A DNA stretch of 36,521 nucleotides from a virus, in IMG/VR virus record IMGVR_UViG_3300047362_001115, positions 1 through 36,521 of that record. The stretch is one strand, 5' to 3'. Both the position numbers and the translations under genes were made by a program. Position 1 is the stretch's first letter. Every line of letters begins with the position of its first letter. A model generated the notes under the pieces. It worked only from the letters and a program-made list of their open reading frames with translations, searched no databases and had not been told where the DNA came from. Of the stretch, positions 1 through 7,683 are shown piece after piece.

Positions 1-2
1 CC

Positions 3-194
3 TGGCCTTTAGAAGAATATAATAAACGTTCTATATGGAAAGAAGATAATCCAGAGCATGAAAACTGGTTAAAACATTTAGCGTTGCCCTATTTTGATAA
101 GTTCAAAATAGAATGGGGCAATATTAGTTATTGGAGAAAGAAAGCGTTTAGTAGTTATGGTACCGATGGTGCGATTAGAAAGACTAAAGTCTGA
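3..194 (+). CDS. C-terminal end of an unknown protein (start outside window)
   Basis: An open frame enters from the left edge and stops at TGA 192-194, giving about 63 residues that are rich in Trp, Lys and aromatic residues (begins WPLEEYNKRS, ends GAIRKTKV). The other two + frames close within the first 20 bases, so this is the only frame that can be an incoming gene. It overlaps the start of the acetyltransferase gene by about 30-38 bases, in keeping with the tight packing of the window. I recognise no domain; function unknown. Confidence 0.55.
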   Translation, partial: WPLEEYNKRSIWKEDNPEHENWLKHLALPYFDKFKIEWGNISYWRKKAFSSYGTDGAIRKTKV

Positions 195-564
195 TGATGC
201 CCAAGCGTTGTTAAGAGTAATTGATGATGAAACAGCATTAAGGGTCAGGCTCCCATGCCCTTTTACTATGGATCATGCGTTAAACTTTATTTTAAGTTAC
301 CATACCTACGGCATTAAATACAATAACAATAAAGAACTAATAGGTGCCTTAGAAATAAAGTCATCGGGAGAAACAGCATATGTTGTAGCAAAAGGTTTTA
401 GAAACAAGGGTGTTTGTACAGAAGCTCTTAAACTTGCAAAATATGCGGCAAAAAGAGATCATGGTATTACTAAACTTTGGTGTATGATACATCCTGCTAA
501 TGAAGCAAGTTTGCGTGTTGCACAAAAAACAGGTTTGGAGATAACTTATGAGAAAAAATATTAA
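157..564 (+). CDS. GNAT-family N-acetyltransferase (RimJ/RimL-like)
   Basis: The 135-residue protein has the layout of a RimJ/RimL-type GNAT: an N-terminal RLERL strand, a central beta strand (YVVAKGFRNKG, about 75-85) leading into the acetyl-CoA loop RNKGVC (82-87), and the C-terminal motif HPANEASLRVAQKTGLE (112-128), matching the usual N-x-x-S-x-x-x-x-x-K-x-G. Family members transfer acetyl from acetyl-CoA to protein N-termini or small amines; the substrate here is unknown. ATG 157 and ATG 166 are both possible starts, neither with a good Shine-Dalgarno site, and both overlap the upstream gene. At 135 residues it is slightly short for the family, with most shortening at the N-terminus. Downstream it overlaps the next gene by 17 bases. 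Confidence 0.8.
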   Translation: MVPMVRLERLKSDDAQALLRVIDDETALRVRLPCPFTMDHALNFILSYHTYGIKYNNNKELIGALEIKSSGETAYVVAKGFRNKGVCTEALKLAKYAAKRDHGITKLWCMIHPANEASLRVAQKTGLEITYEKKY

Positions 565-787
565 CAAGAGTGACTTCGAAGAAACACATGGACCAATGAA
601 TAGCGTATCAAAAGAGGATGCGTTAGTATGGGCAGGCGCCCCAGAAGTAAAACATTTAAGTCAATTAGATTCTGACTTAGAAAAGAATGTAAGGGCAAAG
701 AAACAAAAAGCAAAGACGTCAAGTAAGAAACAAGATAGACGAATTGCTAGAGATATTATTAAACATATTGGAGAAATAAATGGATGA
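548..787 (+). CDS. Small charged protein of unknown function
   Basis: 79 residues, start ATG 548 with GGAG at 538-541 lying inside the end of the acetyltransferase gene. The first half is acidic (KSDFEETHGPMNSVSKEDAL), the second half strongly basic (KKQKAKTSSKKQDRRIARD). No cysteines, membrane segment or recognised domain. It overlaps both neighbours (17 and 8 bases), so it is probably translated by coupling. The polarised charge suggests nucleic-acid or protein binding, but this is inference only. Confidence 0.7.
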   Translation: MRKNINKSDFEETHGPMNSVSKEDALVWAGAPEVKHLSQLDSDLEKNVRAKKQKAKTSSKKQDRRIARDIIKHIGEING

Positions 788-1541
788 AAATTTAGTAGAT
801 AAGGATGGAAACCCATTAAAACTTATACCAAAATCAAACCAGAATGTGCAAGGCAACTATTATCAAAAATGGTTAGACTCAAATAAAGAAAAGTTTGAAC
901 CTACCGCAGAAGATATTAAATGCGAATTGCAGTTACAAGCAATGGATGTTTGGGAACCGCTAAAGTATGAGTTTGATTTGGGTTGGTTTAAAAAGGAAAT
1001 ATCAGAGTATGATGATAAATGGGTACCATACTTAAGACGTGAAGGTGTAACTAACGATAGAGAAGGTTTATGTTTGGTAGGTATGCCTGGAGATGATTAT
1101 AATGATGGACTTAGTATGCCAGAAGCAAGGCGTAGACATGGTAGAAAGTTATCAGAAATTGATTTTAATACTCCGACGTCTTTATATCACGACCTAAAAA
1201 GTTTACATGAGTTATTAGACTTCTTTAGTCCATTGGGACGTACTATGCTAGTTAAAACAAATGCAGGAGGTTGGTTTCCTCCCCATAAAGATCAACCGCA
1301 ATTAACAAGAGATACGTTCCGTATTGTTGCATTCTTAAGTAGAGCAACACAACATGATGCATATGAATGGGAAATGAGTGGACGTAAATGGCCTATTACA
1401 CCTGGAAAAGCATACTATGTAGATACTCGTAAAACACATCGTACACATAGTTGGTTTAATAATAGTATTCATTTAGTTATGAATATCCCTAAGACTTGGG
1501 AAAACGTTATGAAACTTATGTCGGTAACTCAAAACTATTAA
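780..1541 (+). CDS. 2OG-Fe(II) oxygenase-like protein (aspartyl/asparaginyl hydroxylase type)
   Basis: 253 residues. The C-terminal half carries an HxD iron-binding pair in PPHKDQ (H169, D171) and a distal histidine in RKTHRTHSWFNNS (H220 or H223), in the order and spacing of double-stranded beta-helix 2OG-Fe(II) oxygenases such as the aspartyl/asparaginyl beta-hydroxylase family. The arginine expected about 10 residues after the distal His to bind 2-oxoglutarate is not obvious; the position is near SIHLVMN, so the cosubstrate contact may differ. The N-terminal 140 residues are not recognised. GGAG lies 6-7 bases before ATG 780. This is the first of three such oxygenases in the window; the others are at 13746 and 29231. 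Substrate unknown. Confidence 0.7.
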   Translation: MDENLVDKDGNPLKLIPKSNQNVQGNYYQKWLDSNKEKFEPTAEDIKCELQLQAMDVWEPLKYEFDLGWFKKEISEYDDKWVPYLRREGVTNDREGLCLVGMPGDDYNDGLSMPEARRRHGRKLSEIDFNTPTSLYHDLKSLHELLDFFSPLGRTMLVKTNAGGWFPPHKDQPQLTRDTFRIVAFLSRATQHDAYEWEMSGRKWPITPGKAYYVDTRKTHRTHSWFNNSIHLVMNIPKTWENVMKLMSVTQNY

Positions 1542-1551
1542 CAAAATTTGC

Positions 1552-1557
1552 TAAATA
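1552..1557 (+). promoter_or_regulatory. TAAATA box, possible late promoter
   Basis: TAAATA occurs in the short gap between the oxygenase gene and the next gene, 28 bases before ATG 1580. T4 late promoters are a lone -10-like TATAAATA box read by gp55. Similar boxes lie before genes at 7230, 16920 and 18798. No -35 element is visible. Confidence 0.35.
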
Positions 1558-1579
1558 CAGTATAAAGCGGAGTATAGTT

Positions 1580-2161
1580 ATGAAAATCTCAGATTTTAGT
1601 GAGAATATATCAGCAGGTAGTTTTGCTACTAGTATGGGATCTGGAAACGGATTTAAATCTGGTGGCATTGGTACTGAACCGTTACGTCGAAATAAGAAAA
1701 GAAAACCAGAAGCCACCGAAGCAGGCTTACCTCCCCACCTAGCAAAAATGTTTAATAAAGACGGAAGCAAAAAGAAGGGCAAATGGGTAAAAGGTAAAGA
1801 TGGTAAAAGTAACTGGGTAGCAGATAAAAAACAACATTCATTTACAGTAACTGATGTAACTCCAAAAGGATATGGTCCTGACGAAAGTGTTCATGCTATG
1901 AACAAAGAAGATCCTAATAACCCAGAAGTATTGATACAGGGTTATGGTCGTATGTCAATGAAAGGACTAAAAGCAAATATAGCACAATCATTAGCAGAAT
2001 TAGCCAAGAAGGCTGAAGATGATGATTGGGATTTTATAGAGTATGCAATGAATAATGGTGTATTCACTGCAAAACTCACAGCGTTAATGAACGCTATAGA
2101 AGATTTAGAAGGTATACGCAAAAAAGGCGGGCCTAAATCACGTGGTATTAATAAAAGGTAA
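1580..2161 (+). CDS. Probable head-associated protein with capsid-targeting-like N-terminus
   Basis: 193 residues from ATG 1580 (GCGGAG 8-9 bases upstream); the open frame extends further upstream but only into the preceding gene. It begins MKISDFSENI, resembling the short capsid-targeting peptides of T4 internal proteins, though the protease signature (L/I-x-E) is imperfect (F-S-E). Residues 30-95 are Gly/Lys-rich and likely disordered (RRNKKRKPEA, KKKGKWVKGKDGK); the C-terminal third looks helical (KGLKANIAQSLAELAKKAE). No enzyme motif. It lies directly before a run of genes with the same kind of N-terminus, so a structural or packaged role is inferred. Confidence 0.75.
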   Translation: MKISDFSENISAGSFATSMGSGNGFKSGGIGTEPLRRNKKRKPEATEAGLPPHLAKMFNKDGSKKKGKWVKGKDGKSNWVADKKQHSFTVTDVTPKGYGPDESVHAMNKEDPNNPEVLIQGYGRMSMKGLKANIAQSLAELAKKAEDDDWDFIEYAMNNGVFTAKLTALMNAIEDLEGIRKKGGPKSRGINKR

Positions 2162-2166
2162 CGACA

Positions 2167-3594
2167 ATGAGCCAGAAAAAAATTGATAATACATTTGACA
2201 AAATGATTGCAGAGATGGAACGTTTTGCTAAAGTAGTAAAAAAAGACGGTAGTCTTGAAAAAACAGTAATGGAGTCAGCAGGTAACGTAAGTAAAGTTGC
2301 TGACGTTAGAGCGGCTATAGAAGGTGCTCTTATAGCAATACATAATGCAAAAGGTAAAAATTTAACAGAAGGCGTGTTAGATGATAATGATGACGATGGC
2401 TTTATGGCTCGTTCACAATTATATTTCCTTGCTAGAGATGCAATACAGTTACACTCAATGATTGGTGATACAGATAATTTGGAACCTTGGGTACAAAGTA
2501 AAATTTCACAATCCGCTGAAGCAATTGATGCAGTACGTCGTTACACTGAATATCATAATGTAGAAGCAGAGTACGGTGATGAAGAAATGGGTCCTGAAAT
2601 GGAACCTGATATGGAAGAAGGTCACACCATCATGCCTCCAATCGATAGAGAAAAATACCAAGAGCGTGAAGATTTAGAAGGTCCAATTATTACTAAAAGC
2701 GGTAAAGTAGTATATTATGATCCAAAGGAAGGTCAATATTATGATCCGGATACTGATATGTACTTATCATATGATGATTGGAAAGCATTAGATGAGAGCA
2801 TTTTTTCTGATATGGCAGAAAATGTAGACTTTGGTCAAATGCTACGTTATACACAATTAGAAGCAGAAGGACGTTTAGAAGAAGCAAAAGCAATTGAAGA
2901 AGCGTTTCCGTTAATCCCACTTGCTATTGCTGGTGCTAGAGCTGCGGCTCCCTGGATTATTAGGTCATTAGCAGGTAAAGGTGCTACTAATGTTGCAAAA
3001 AAATTAGTAAAACGTGGTGCAAAGAAAACAGGCCAAGTTATGAAACGTGCATTACGCAGTAGAAAGAATAAAGCAAAAGCAGGCACGGCGGCGGCAACAG
3101 GTGCTGCACCGTTTGCACTTCCTGATTTTAAAGCAGGAGATGCTGGAGACACTGGAACAAGAGGCGGCGTTGATATTGCAAAGATGGCAATGTCTAGAAA
3201 GAAATCACAAATGAATGATTCTGTTATTGAAGGTGATAAAACTTATAGCAATCATGAAATTAAGGATGAACATAAACCATTTATTGCAATGGGACATGAT
3301 ATTCAGGATTCTTTAGATAGAAACAACCCTAAGTTTATTGAATGGCCAATGGATATGTGGAATAAAGCGGCATCGCTTAGTGCAGAGTTTATTGAATTGG
3401 GTGCTAGTTTTGCATCTCGTTCTCCTGTTGAAGCAGTTAAAAAAGCAGGACTTACAATGGACGAAGCGAAACTTGTTATTAATTCAATGAAAAAAGGCAA
3501 GTATGTAGGAGAAACTGTTGATAGTAAATTAAGTATGGAAGCAACAGAATTTTTTAAGGCTGTTAAACAAAAAGCAGTTAAAAAGGCAAAGTAA
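2167..3594 (+). CDS. Large putative internal head or structural protein with prohead-protease-like sites
   Basis: 475 residues. The first part is helical, with a segment around DGFMARSQLYFLARDAI-QLHSMIGD (79-103) of a kind I associate with T4-like marine phage virion proteins. An acidic stretch (EEMGPEMEPDMEEG) follows. Positions fitting the T4 gp21 rule (L/I-x-E then a small residue) are LTE|G (66-68), LDE|S (208-210), LEE|A (237-239) and IEE|A (243-245). The last directly precedes a hydrophobic, possibly membrane-active segment (AFPLIPLAIAGARAAAPWII) and then a very basic region. The C-terminus is helical and basic. It overlaps the next start as TAATG. I infer a precursor protein cleaved during head maturation and possibly delivered with the DNA; no enzymatic domain seen. 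Confidence 0.75.
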   Translation: MSQKKIDNTFDKMIAEMERFAKVVKKDGSLEKTVMESAGNVSKVADVRAAIEGALIAIHNAKGKNLTEGVLDDNDDDGFMARSQLYFLARDAIQLHSMIGDTDNLEPWVQSKISQSAEAIDAVRRYTEYHNVEAEYGDEEMGPEMEPDMEEGHTIMPPIDREKYQEREDLEGPIITKSGKVVYYDPKEGQYYDPDTDMYLSYDDWKALDESIFSDMAENVDFGQMLRYTQLEAEGRLEEAKAIEEAFPLIPLAIAGARAAAPWIIRSLAGKGATNVAKKLVKRGAKKTGQVMKRALRSRKNKAKAGTAAATGAAPFALPDFKAGDAGDTGTRGGVDIAKMAMSRKKSQMNDSVIEGDKTYSNHEIKDEHKPFIAMGHDIQDSLDRNNPKFIEWPMDMWNKAASLSAEFIELGASFASRSPVEAVKKAGLTMDEAKLVINSMKKGKYVGETVDSKLSMEATEFFKAVKQKAVKKAK

Positions 3595-3779
3595 TGCGTA
3601 TCTCTGAGGTCACTGAGCGTAAAATGACAGGCTCTGAAAAGTCCAAAGAGGATAGGCTTAAAGACAAATATGACGATAGTGATATGAAAAAGAATATGAA
3701 AAAGCAATATGGTTCAGATTGGAAATCTGTATACTATGCTACAATAAGAAAAAAAGCAATGACTAAAGGTGCAAAATGA
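3594..3779 (+). CDS. Small basic protein with capsid-targeting-like N-terminus
   Basis: 61 residues beginning MRISEVTERK, followed by a highly charged helical body (KSKEDRLKDKYDDSDMKKNMKKQYG) and a C-terminal SVYYATIRKKAMTKGAK. The end resembles the small phage modules that finish in A-T-I-x-x-A-M-K. The start overlaps the previous stop in TAATG, so expression is probably coupled to the large upstream protein. The VTE|R site only partly fits the T4 prohead-protease rule. Likely a packaged DNA-binding peptide; inference from the N-terminus and neighbours. Confidence 0.7.
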   Translation: MRISEVTERKMTGSEKSKEDRLKDKYDDSDMKKNMKKQYGSDWKSVYYATIRKKAMTKGAK

Positions 3780-4558
3780 GATATCAAGATTTAATAGATG
3801 CTATAGAAGAAGCAATAATCAGAGGTAGAGGTATTAGTCATTTACGCAATAGATCCTATTTTGATGGAAGAGATAAACTTACACAAAGATCTGCGGCAAT
3901 GGCAAAAGCGAATTCTGAAGAAGAATTAAAAAAAGAACTAGAGCGTAAAAAGAAGGAACGCGAAGCAGCCAAAGAAGGTCACAGTCCACACAAAAAAGGC
4001 ACAAAGAAGTATAAAGCACACATGGCGGCTATGCACGCCGAAGCTGCTGATGGTGAAAAACCATATGTTTGTGTACATGCTAAAAAGGGCAAGTATGAAT
4101 GTCATGCATCTACAACATACGGCGCCGCTAAAAAGGCAGCAGAACATTGGGGACTAAAGAGTACAGCAGGTATTGATGCACATCTAGCAATTGAAGAAGG
4201 TCGCTATGACGGTCCTAATAGTGAATGTTGTGATGCACCGTTACTTAATTATAATGACGGACTAGGTATTTGTAGTGATTGTAAAGACCATGCTGGACCT
4301 ATTGATGATGATGAATTAGAAGAAGGCCGTATCGACGGAGCACAAATTATAGGAGCTCTAGAACGTATAGTTGACCAAAAACAAGCACAAGAAGTTAAAT
4401 TTGTAGATGGAAAAGCAAAAGTTGATTTATATACAGCAAGTGCATTTATGAAAGTTTACAATAAAGTTAATGATGATAATAAAGCAAAAATGGCACAAAG
4501 AGCAGAACAGCGTGGGTCATTTATGTCATTAATGAAAAAAGTGTTCGAACTCATATAG
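3776..4558 (+). CDS. Putative packaged multi-module protein with protease-like sites and zinc-ribbon-like segment
   Basis: 260 residues; ATGA overlap with the upstream gene. The N-terminus MRYQDLIDAIEE|A gives a good T4-like targeting peptide plus cleavage site (IEE, 10-12). A Lys/Glu coiled region (47-70) is followed by a module YVCVHAKKGKYECHAS...YGAAKKAAEHWGLKS (97-129). A module bounded by IEE|GR (139-141) and LEE|GR (181-183) contains C151, C152, C166 and C169 (ECCDAP, CSDC), which resembles a small zinc ribbon. A C-terminal helical module (184-260) completes it. The two identical E-E-G-R boundaries suggest that prohead protease could release the modules. No known enzyme domain. Confidence 0.75.
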   Translation: MRYQDLIDAIEEAIIRGRGISHLRNRSYFDGRDKLTQRSAAMAKANSEEELKKELERKKKEREAAKEGHSPHKKGTKKYKAHMAAMHAEAADGEKPYVCVHAKKGKYECHASTTYGAAKKAAEHWGLKSTAGIDAHLAIEEGRYDGPNSECCDAPLLNYNDGLGICSDCKDHAGPIDDDELEEGRIDGAQIIGALERIVDQKQAQEVKFVDGKAKVDLYTASAFMKVYNKVNDDNKAKMAQRAEQRGSFMSLMKKVFELI

Positions 4559-4567
4559 GATTTTATT

Positions 4568-4750
4568 ATGAAATACGATAAACTTAAAATTACAGAAGCA
4601 GAGTTTGATGAAGCGGCAGGCGAAAAAGATGCTTGTTATCATAAGGTGAAAAGCAGATACAAAGTTTGGCCAAGTGCATATGCAAGTGGCGCTTTATCCA
4701 AGTGCCGTAAAGTTGGTGCTAAGAACTGGGGCAACAAGAGTAAAAAGTAA
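4568..4750 (+). CDS. Small conserved phage protein (CYHKVKSRYKVWPSAYASGAL type)
   Basis: 60 residues. The N-terminus MKYDKLKITE|AEFDEA looks like a capsid-targeting peptide with an ITE|A protease-like site. The rest (DACYHKVKSRYKVWPSAYA, then SGALSKCRKVGAKNWG) is a compact module I recognise as recurrent in tailed phages, with two Cys and many aromatics. Its function is unknown. ATG 4568 follows a 9-base gap after the previous stop with a poor ribosome site. The downstream gene starts in the TAATG overlap. Confidence 0.8.
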   Translation: MKYDKLKITEAEFDEAAGEKDACYHKVKSRYKVWPSAYASGALSKCRKVGAKNWGNKSKK

Positions 4751-5322
4751 TGCGTATTAATGAAGTTGTCAATATTATTAGTGAAGACGTTGATAAATTG
4801 TATAACATCATTGACGACTTAAATGCTGATGATGTAGGTGAAGAACGTAGTGGTCAATATGTACTAAAGTACGAAGGGTTTTCAGATTGGTGTCAACAAG
4901 ATGCCGCAGAACGCTGTGAACTACCAGATGGTGACCGTCGCAAATTAAATGCCTACGAAGACGTATATGATGAAGTAATCGACGGCTGGAACAAGGAAAT
5001 GGGTAGTGAACCTATTGATACTGGTTTTAGCGGAGACGAAGACTATCCTGTACAGTGGGCAATTTACGATACAGGTGTAAGTGAAGATTTACGCAAATGG
5101 TTTAAACAAAAATGGGTTCGCTTTGGCCCGGATGGTAAAATTGATGGTCCTTGTGCTAGAGGTTCTAGTAAAGAGGGTAAACCAAAATGTTTACCACAAA
5201 AGAAAGCACATGCTCTTGGAAAAAAGGGAAGAGCTAGTTCAGCTCGCAGAAAGCGTAGAGAAGATCCAAACGCAAACAGGCGCGGTAAGGCAAAGAACGT
5301 ATCAACTAAAGGCAAAAAATAA
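4750..5322 (+). CDS. Putative packaged protein with very basic C-terminal module
   Basis: 190 residues. It begins MRINEVVNIISE|D, a targeting-like peptide with an ISE|D site. Residues about 13-110 are acidic. The C-terminal 75 residues, starting KWVRFGPDGKIDGPCARG and continuing through KPKCLPQKKAHALGKKGRAS and REDPNANRRGKAKNV, form a basic module with two Cys that I have seen as a free or fused module in marine phage proteins. The charge split (acidic front, basic tail) fits a head-packaged DNA-binding protein. TAATG couples it to the gene before, and its stop overlaps the next start. Confidence 0.78.
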   Translation: MRINEVVNIISEDVDKLYNIIDDLNADDVGEERSGQYVLKYEGFSDWCQQDAAERCELPDGDRRKLNAYEDVYDEVIDGWNKEMGSEPIDTGFSGDEDYPVQWAIYDTGVSEDLRKWFKQKWVRFGPDGKIDGPCARGSSKEGKPKCLPQKKAHALGKKGRASSARRKRREDPNANRRGKAKNVSTKGKK

Positions 5323-5486
5323 TGGCAGGGCAACTAGATTATAAACCAACTAGTTGTAAAAATTGTGGACATTATAGCCATTGTGGTACTCCTCTTTGGA
5401 GAGAGGAGAAAGACTACGGCACAGATGACGAACCTTATCAAATAAAAGTTTGTGAACATTGTCGTTGTGAAAATTGTGTAAAGTAA
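5322..5486 (+). CDS. Cys-rich microprotein, probable zinc binder
   Basis: 54 residues starting at ATG 5322, which overlaps the previous TAA by one base. Seven Cys and three His are arranged as SCKNCGHYSHCG (C12, C15, C21) and VCEHCRCENC (C44, C47, C49, C52), a pattern suited to one or two zinc sites. The linker is acidic. No family recognised. It lies between the virion-type genes and the ATP-grasp-like gene, in register with the tight spacing of real genes here. Confidence 0.65.
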   Translation: MAGQLDYKPTSCKNCGHYSHCGTPLWREEKDYGTDDEPYQIKVCEHCRCENCVK

Positions 5487-5492
5487 TATTTT

Positions 5493-6146
5493 ATGGCGAT
5501 ATTTAAAAATGATGAAGATGCCTATAAGGGCCTTCCGGGTGCCCATTGGGTTTATAATAAATTACAATTATCAGAGAAACTAGGCTATGTATGCGGCCCA
5601 AGTGTGGTTCCTGTACCACATGATGGAAATTATATTATAAGACCTATTATGAATTTAAGTGGTATGGGCATTGGAGCTCGTATTGAAACACTTAAAAAGG
5701 GTGATAAGATTACAGATCCCTCGTATTTTTGGTGTGAGTGCTTTGAAGGTGATCACATTAGCGTTGACTACACGTTTAAAAAAGGAGAGATATTTCCAAT
5801 CTTTGCTTGTCAAGGATGGAACGATAAGAAAGAATTATGGCGTTTTAATAAATGGGTTAAAGTAGATCCTATACCAGAAGAATTATCCTTACCAAATTGG
5901 TTAGAAGGTGATATAAACAGTGCTCAGCATATTAATGTTGAATGGATTGATGGTAAGATTATTGAAGTGCATTTGAGACATGGGCATGATTTTCCTAAGG
6001 GAGCAGTAGAAATTATCCCGGTGTGGGAAGACATAGCACAAGAACAGCATTACAGTTGGGGGTCATCTGGTTATAATTGGAAAGCAGATGAAGATGATGC
6101 TGATACTAACCTAGAAGTAAAAAGGCTAGGTTTTTATTGGAGGTAA
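5493..6146 (+). CDS. Divergent ATP-grasp-like protein
   Basis: 217 residues. Several short stretches follow the ATP-grasp order: NKLQLSEKLG (start of the nucleotide domain), YIIRPIMNLSGMGIGAR (about 47-63, like the K/R-P-x-x-x-x-G-x-G phosphate strand and loop), FEGDHISVDYTFKKGE (the G-x-x-x-S-V-D strand) and INVEWIDGKIIEVHLR (similar to the E-x-N-x-R metal and ATP strand, with H in place of N). The protein is short for a full ATP-grasp ligase (usually above 280 residues), so a partner or minimal fold is implied. It sits one base before the ANL ligase gene, sharing a GGAGGT ribosome site at its end, so the two are very likely co-translated. Substrate unknown; fold assignment is inference from motifs. 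Confidence 0.55.
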   Translation: MAIFKNDEDAYKGLPGAHWVYNKLQLSEKLGYVCGPSVVPVPHDGNYIIRPIMNLSGMGIGARIETLKKGDKITDPSYFWCECFEGDHISVDYTFKKGEIFPIFACQGWNDKKELWRFNKWVKVDPIPEELSLPNWLEGDINSAQHINVEWIDGKIIEVHLRHGHDFPKGAVEIIPVWEDIAQEQHYSWGSSGYNWKADEDDADTNLEVKRLGFYWR

Positions 6147-6147
6147 A

Positions 6148-7203
6148 ATGAAAATCTATATAGATGGAGAAGAACTTTCTCCAACTGTTATTGCAGATGC
6201 AATACAAACCCCACGCTACATATCAACAAATACATTAGACTGGAGAGAAAATGTGCTAGGAGCGTTACATGCTTGGCACAATAACACTGGTTTTGGATAT
6301 GGCGAACCCGGAAACGGTTTTTATAATGTAAGTACTAGTGGTACTACAGGATTTCCACAACGTATATCTCATAGCAGAGAAACTATTGAAGAAGCAGTGG
6401 AAGGAAATATAGAACTTTACAATTTAAATAAACATAGTAAAATTTATAGTTTGTATAGTCCAAAAGGAATTGCATGGAGTACGCTGGCTGTACATCTTGC
6501 AGTTAAACTTGATTGTGAGTTATATATTGAAACATACAAAGGATTAGATTATATAAATCGTATTCATACAATACGTCCTACCCATACATTAATACTACCA
6601 AATTTATGGAAACAAATGCATAAGCATCCTAAATGGGAAACATTAGACTATAGTAGTGTTGATACACTCATCATTGGTAGTGATTTTACGCCTAAAGGCA
6701 GTATGGAAGAATTGCGTACACACGGTGCGAATAAAGTTTACAACGTATATGGAAGTAGTGAAGTTCCTCCGGCTTGGTTAATTAGTGAATATGAAAATGA
6801 ATATAGTAGTTCATTATTGCCAAAAGGAATAAGTTTAAAAATAGAAGATGATTGTATTGTTGCTAAGTGGAGTACACAGAATGAATACTGGCATAGTAAT
6901 GACTTAGTTGAAGGTACCTTAGATAGATTTAAACTTAAAGGGCGTAAACATAATATGTTCAAACAAAATACTGAACGAGTTTATCCAGAACAAATAGAAA
7001 AATCAGCAGTAGAATATGGTGCTGATTTATCGTTATGCCAACAAGTAGGAGTTAATTGTATACTACACTATACAGGAAACATGTACGAAGATAAAGTAAA
7101 ACAAACATGGAGTCATATTCCACGTTTTAGGTTAAAGAAAGTCGATGAGATTAAGGTAGACGATAACCTAAAGAAAATAATAAGAACACAAAGTTTTAAA
7201 TAA
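6148..7203 (+). CDS. AMP-forming acyl/aryl ligase of the ANL superfamily (compact)
   Basis: 351 residues with the ANL core motifs in order: the phosphate loop STSGTTGFPQR (62-72), the adenine/Mg motif VYGSSEVPP (200-208, family Y-G-x-T-E), the ribose-binding aspartate in WHSNDLVEG (D252), the hinge GRKHNMFK (265-272), the P-E-Q-I-E strand, and a C-terminal lysine in NLKKIIR (K343) equivalent to the adenylation lysine of G-K-I-x-R. Such enzymes activate a carboxylate as acyl-AMP and pass it to CoA, a carrier or an amine. It is short (MenE-type enzymes are roughly 450) and lacks much of the N-terminal subdomain. The usual hinge Asp is His/Asn here. GGAGGT stands before ATG 6148. Neighbours are an ATP-grasp-like gene and virion-type genes; acyl substrate unknown. 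Confidence 0.85.
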   Translation: MKIYIDGEELSPTVIADAIQTPRYISTNTLDWRENVLGALHAWHNNTGFGYGEPGNGFYNVSTSGTTGFPQRISHSRETIEEAVEGNIELYNLNKHSKIYSLYSPKGIAWSTLAVHLAVKLDCELYIETYKGLDYINRIHTIRPTHTLILPNLWKQMHKHPKWETLDYSSVDTLIIGSDFTPKGSMEELRTHGANKVYNVYGSSEVPPAWLISEYENEYSSSLLPKGISLKIEDDCIVAKWSTQNEYWHSNDLVEGTLDRFKLKGRKHNMFKQNTERVYPEQIEKSAVEYGADLSLCQQVGVNCILHYTGNMYEDKVKQTWSHIPRFRLKKVDEIKVDDNLKKIIRTQSFK

Positions 7204-7206
7204 ATA
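7197..7206 (+). promoter_or_regulatory. TAAATAAATA box, possible late promoter
   Basis: The sequence TAAATAAATA spans the stop codon of the ANL ligase gene and ends 24 bases before ATG 7230. It resembles the T4 late TATAAATA box, with no -35 element. It fits a set of similar boxes before 1580, 16920 and 18798. Confidence 0.35.
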
Positions 7207-7229
7207 CATTATAAGCAAAGGAGAAAACC

Positions 7230-7430
7230 ATGGCAAAAGAAGACGACACAGGTAAACTCGAAATAGCAGTCCGAATTTTGGGCAATGAATTAGTAGCACT
7301 GAAGATGACCGTTGATGATTTTAAAATGAAATGGTTAGTTTATGGAGTATTAACGGTAGTTGTACTAGCATGGGCTGGCGGGACATATGGTCCTGCACTA
7401 TTTGATATGGTAGGAGATAGCAATGGGTAA
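7230..7430 (+). CDS. Small single-pass membrane protein
   Basis: 66 residues, start ATG 7230 behind AAAGGAG. The N-terminal half is an amphipathic or coiled segment (TGKLEIAVRILGNELVALKM), followed by one membrane helix (WLVYGVLTVVVLAWAGG, about 35-51) and a short tail. Size and topology would suit a holin or a small accessory membrane protein, but nothing here is diagnostic. It overlaps the next gene by 8 bases. Confidence 0.7.
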   Translation: MAKEDDTGKLEIAVRILGNELVALKMTVDDFKMKWLVYGVLTVVVLAWAGGTYGPALFDMVGDSNG

Positions 7431-7683
7431 AAAAAGATCAAGAGCTACACAAACTAGCAAAGGAACTACACATCAAAATCCTAATAGATTAGGACGTAGA
7501 ATTTCTAAAGAATTAAGACGAGAATACATGGCAGGTCCATTAAGAGATCATAATCAATTACTAGCATATATGCGTGGTAAAAAGGTAATGGTTACTATTC
7601 CTAATCCAAATACGAATGAAACAAATAAGAGAATGATTCGTGTACCTGCACAAGAAGTATGGAAAACAGTAAGAAGAAGATAA
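7423..7683 (+). CDS. Basic protein of unknown function
   Basis: 86 residues with an Arg/Lys-rich character throughout (MGKKRSRATQ, LGRRISKELRREY, KTVRRR at the end). A middle part VMVTIPNPNTNETNKRMIRVP could form a beta hairpin. GTAGGAG lies 6-7 bases upstream of ATG 7423. It ends directly before the next ATG (TAA then ATG). The basic nature and position in the virion block suggest nucleic-acid contact; no family recognised. Confidence 0.7.
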   Translation: MGKKRSRATQTSKGTTHQNPNRLGRRISKELRREYMAGPLRDHNQLLAYMRGKKVMVTIPNPNTNETNKRMIRVPAQEVWKTVRRR

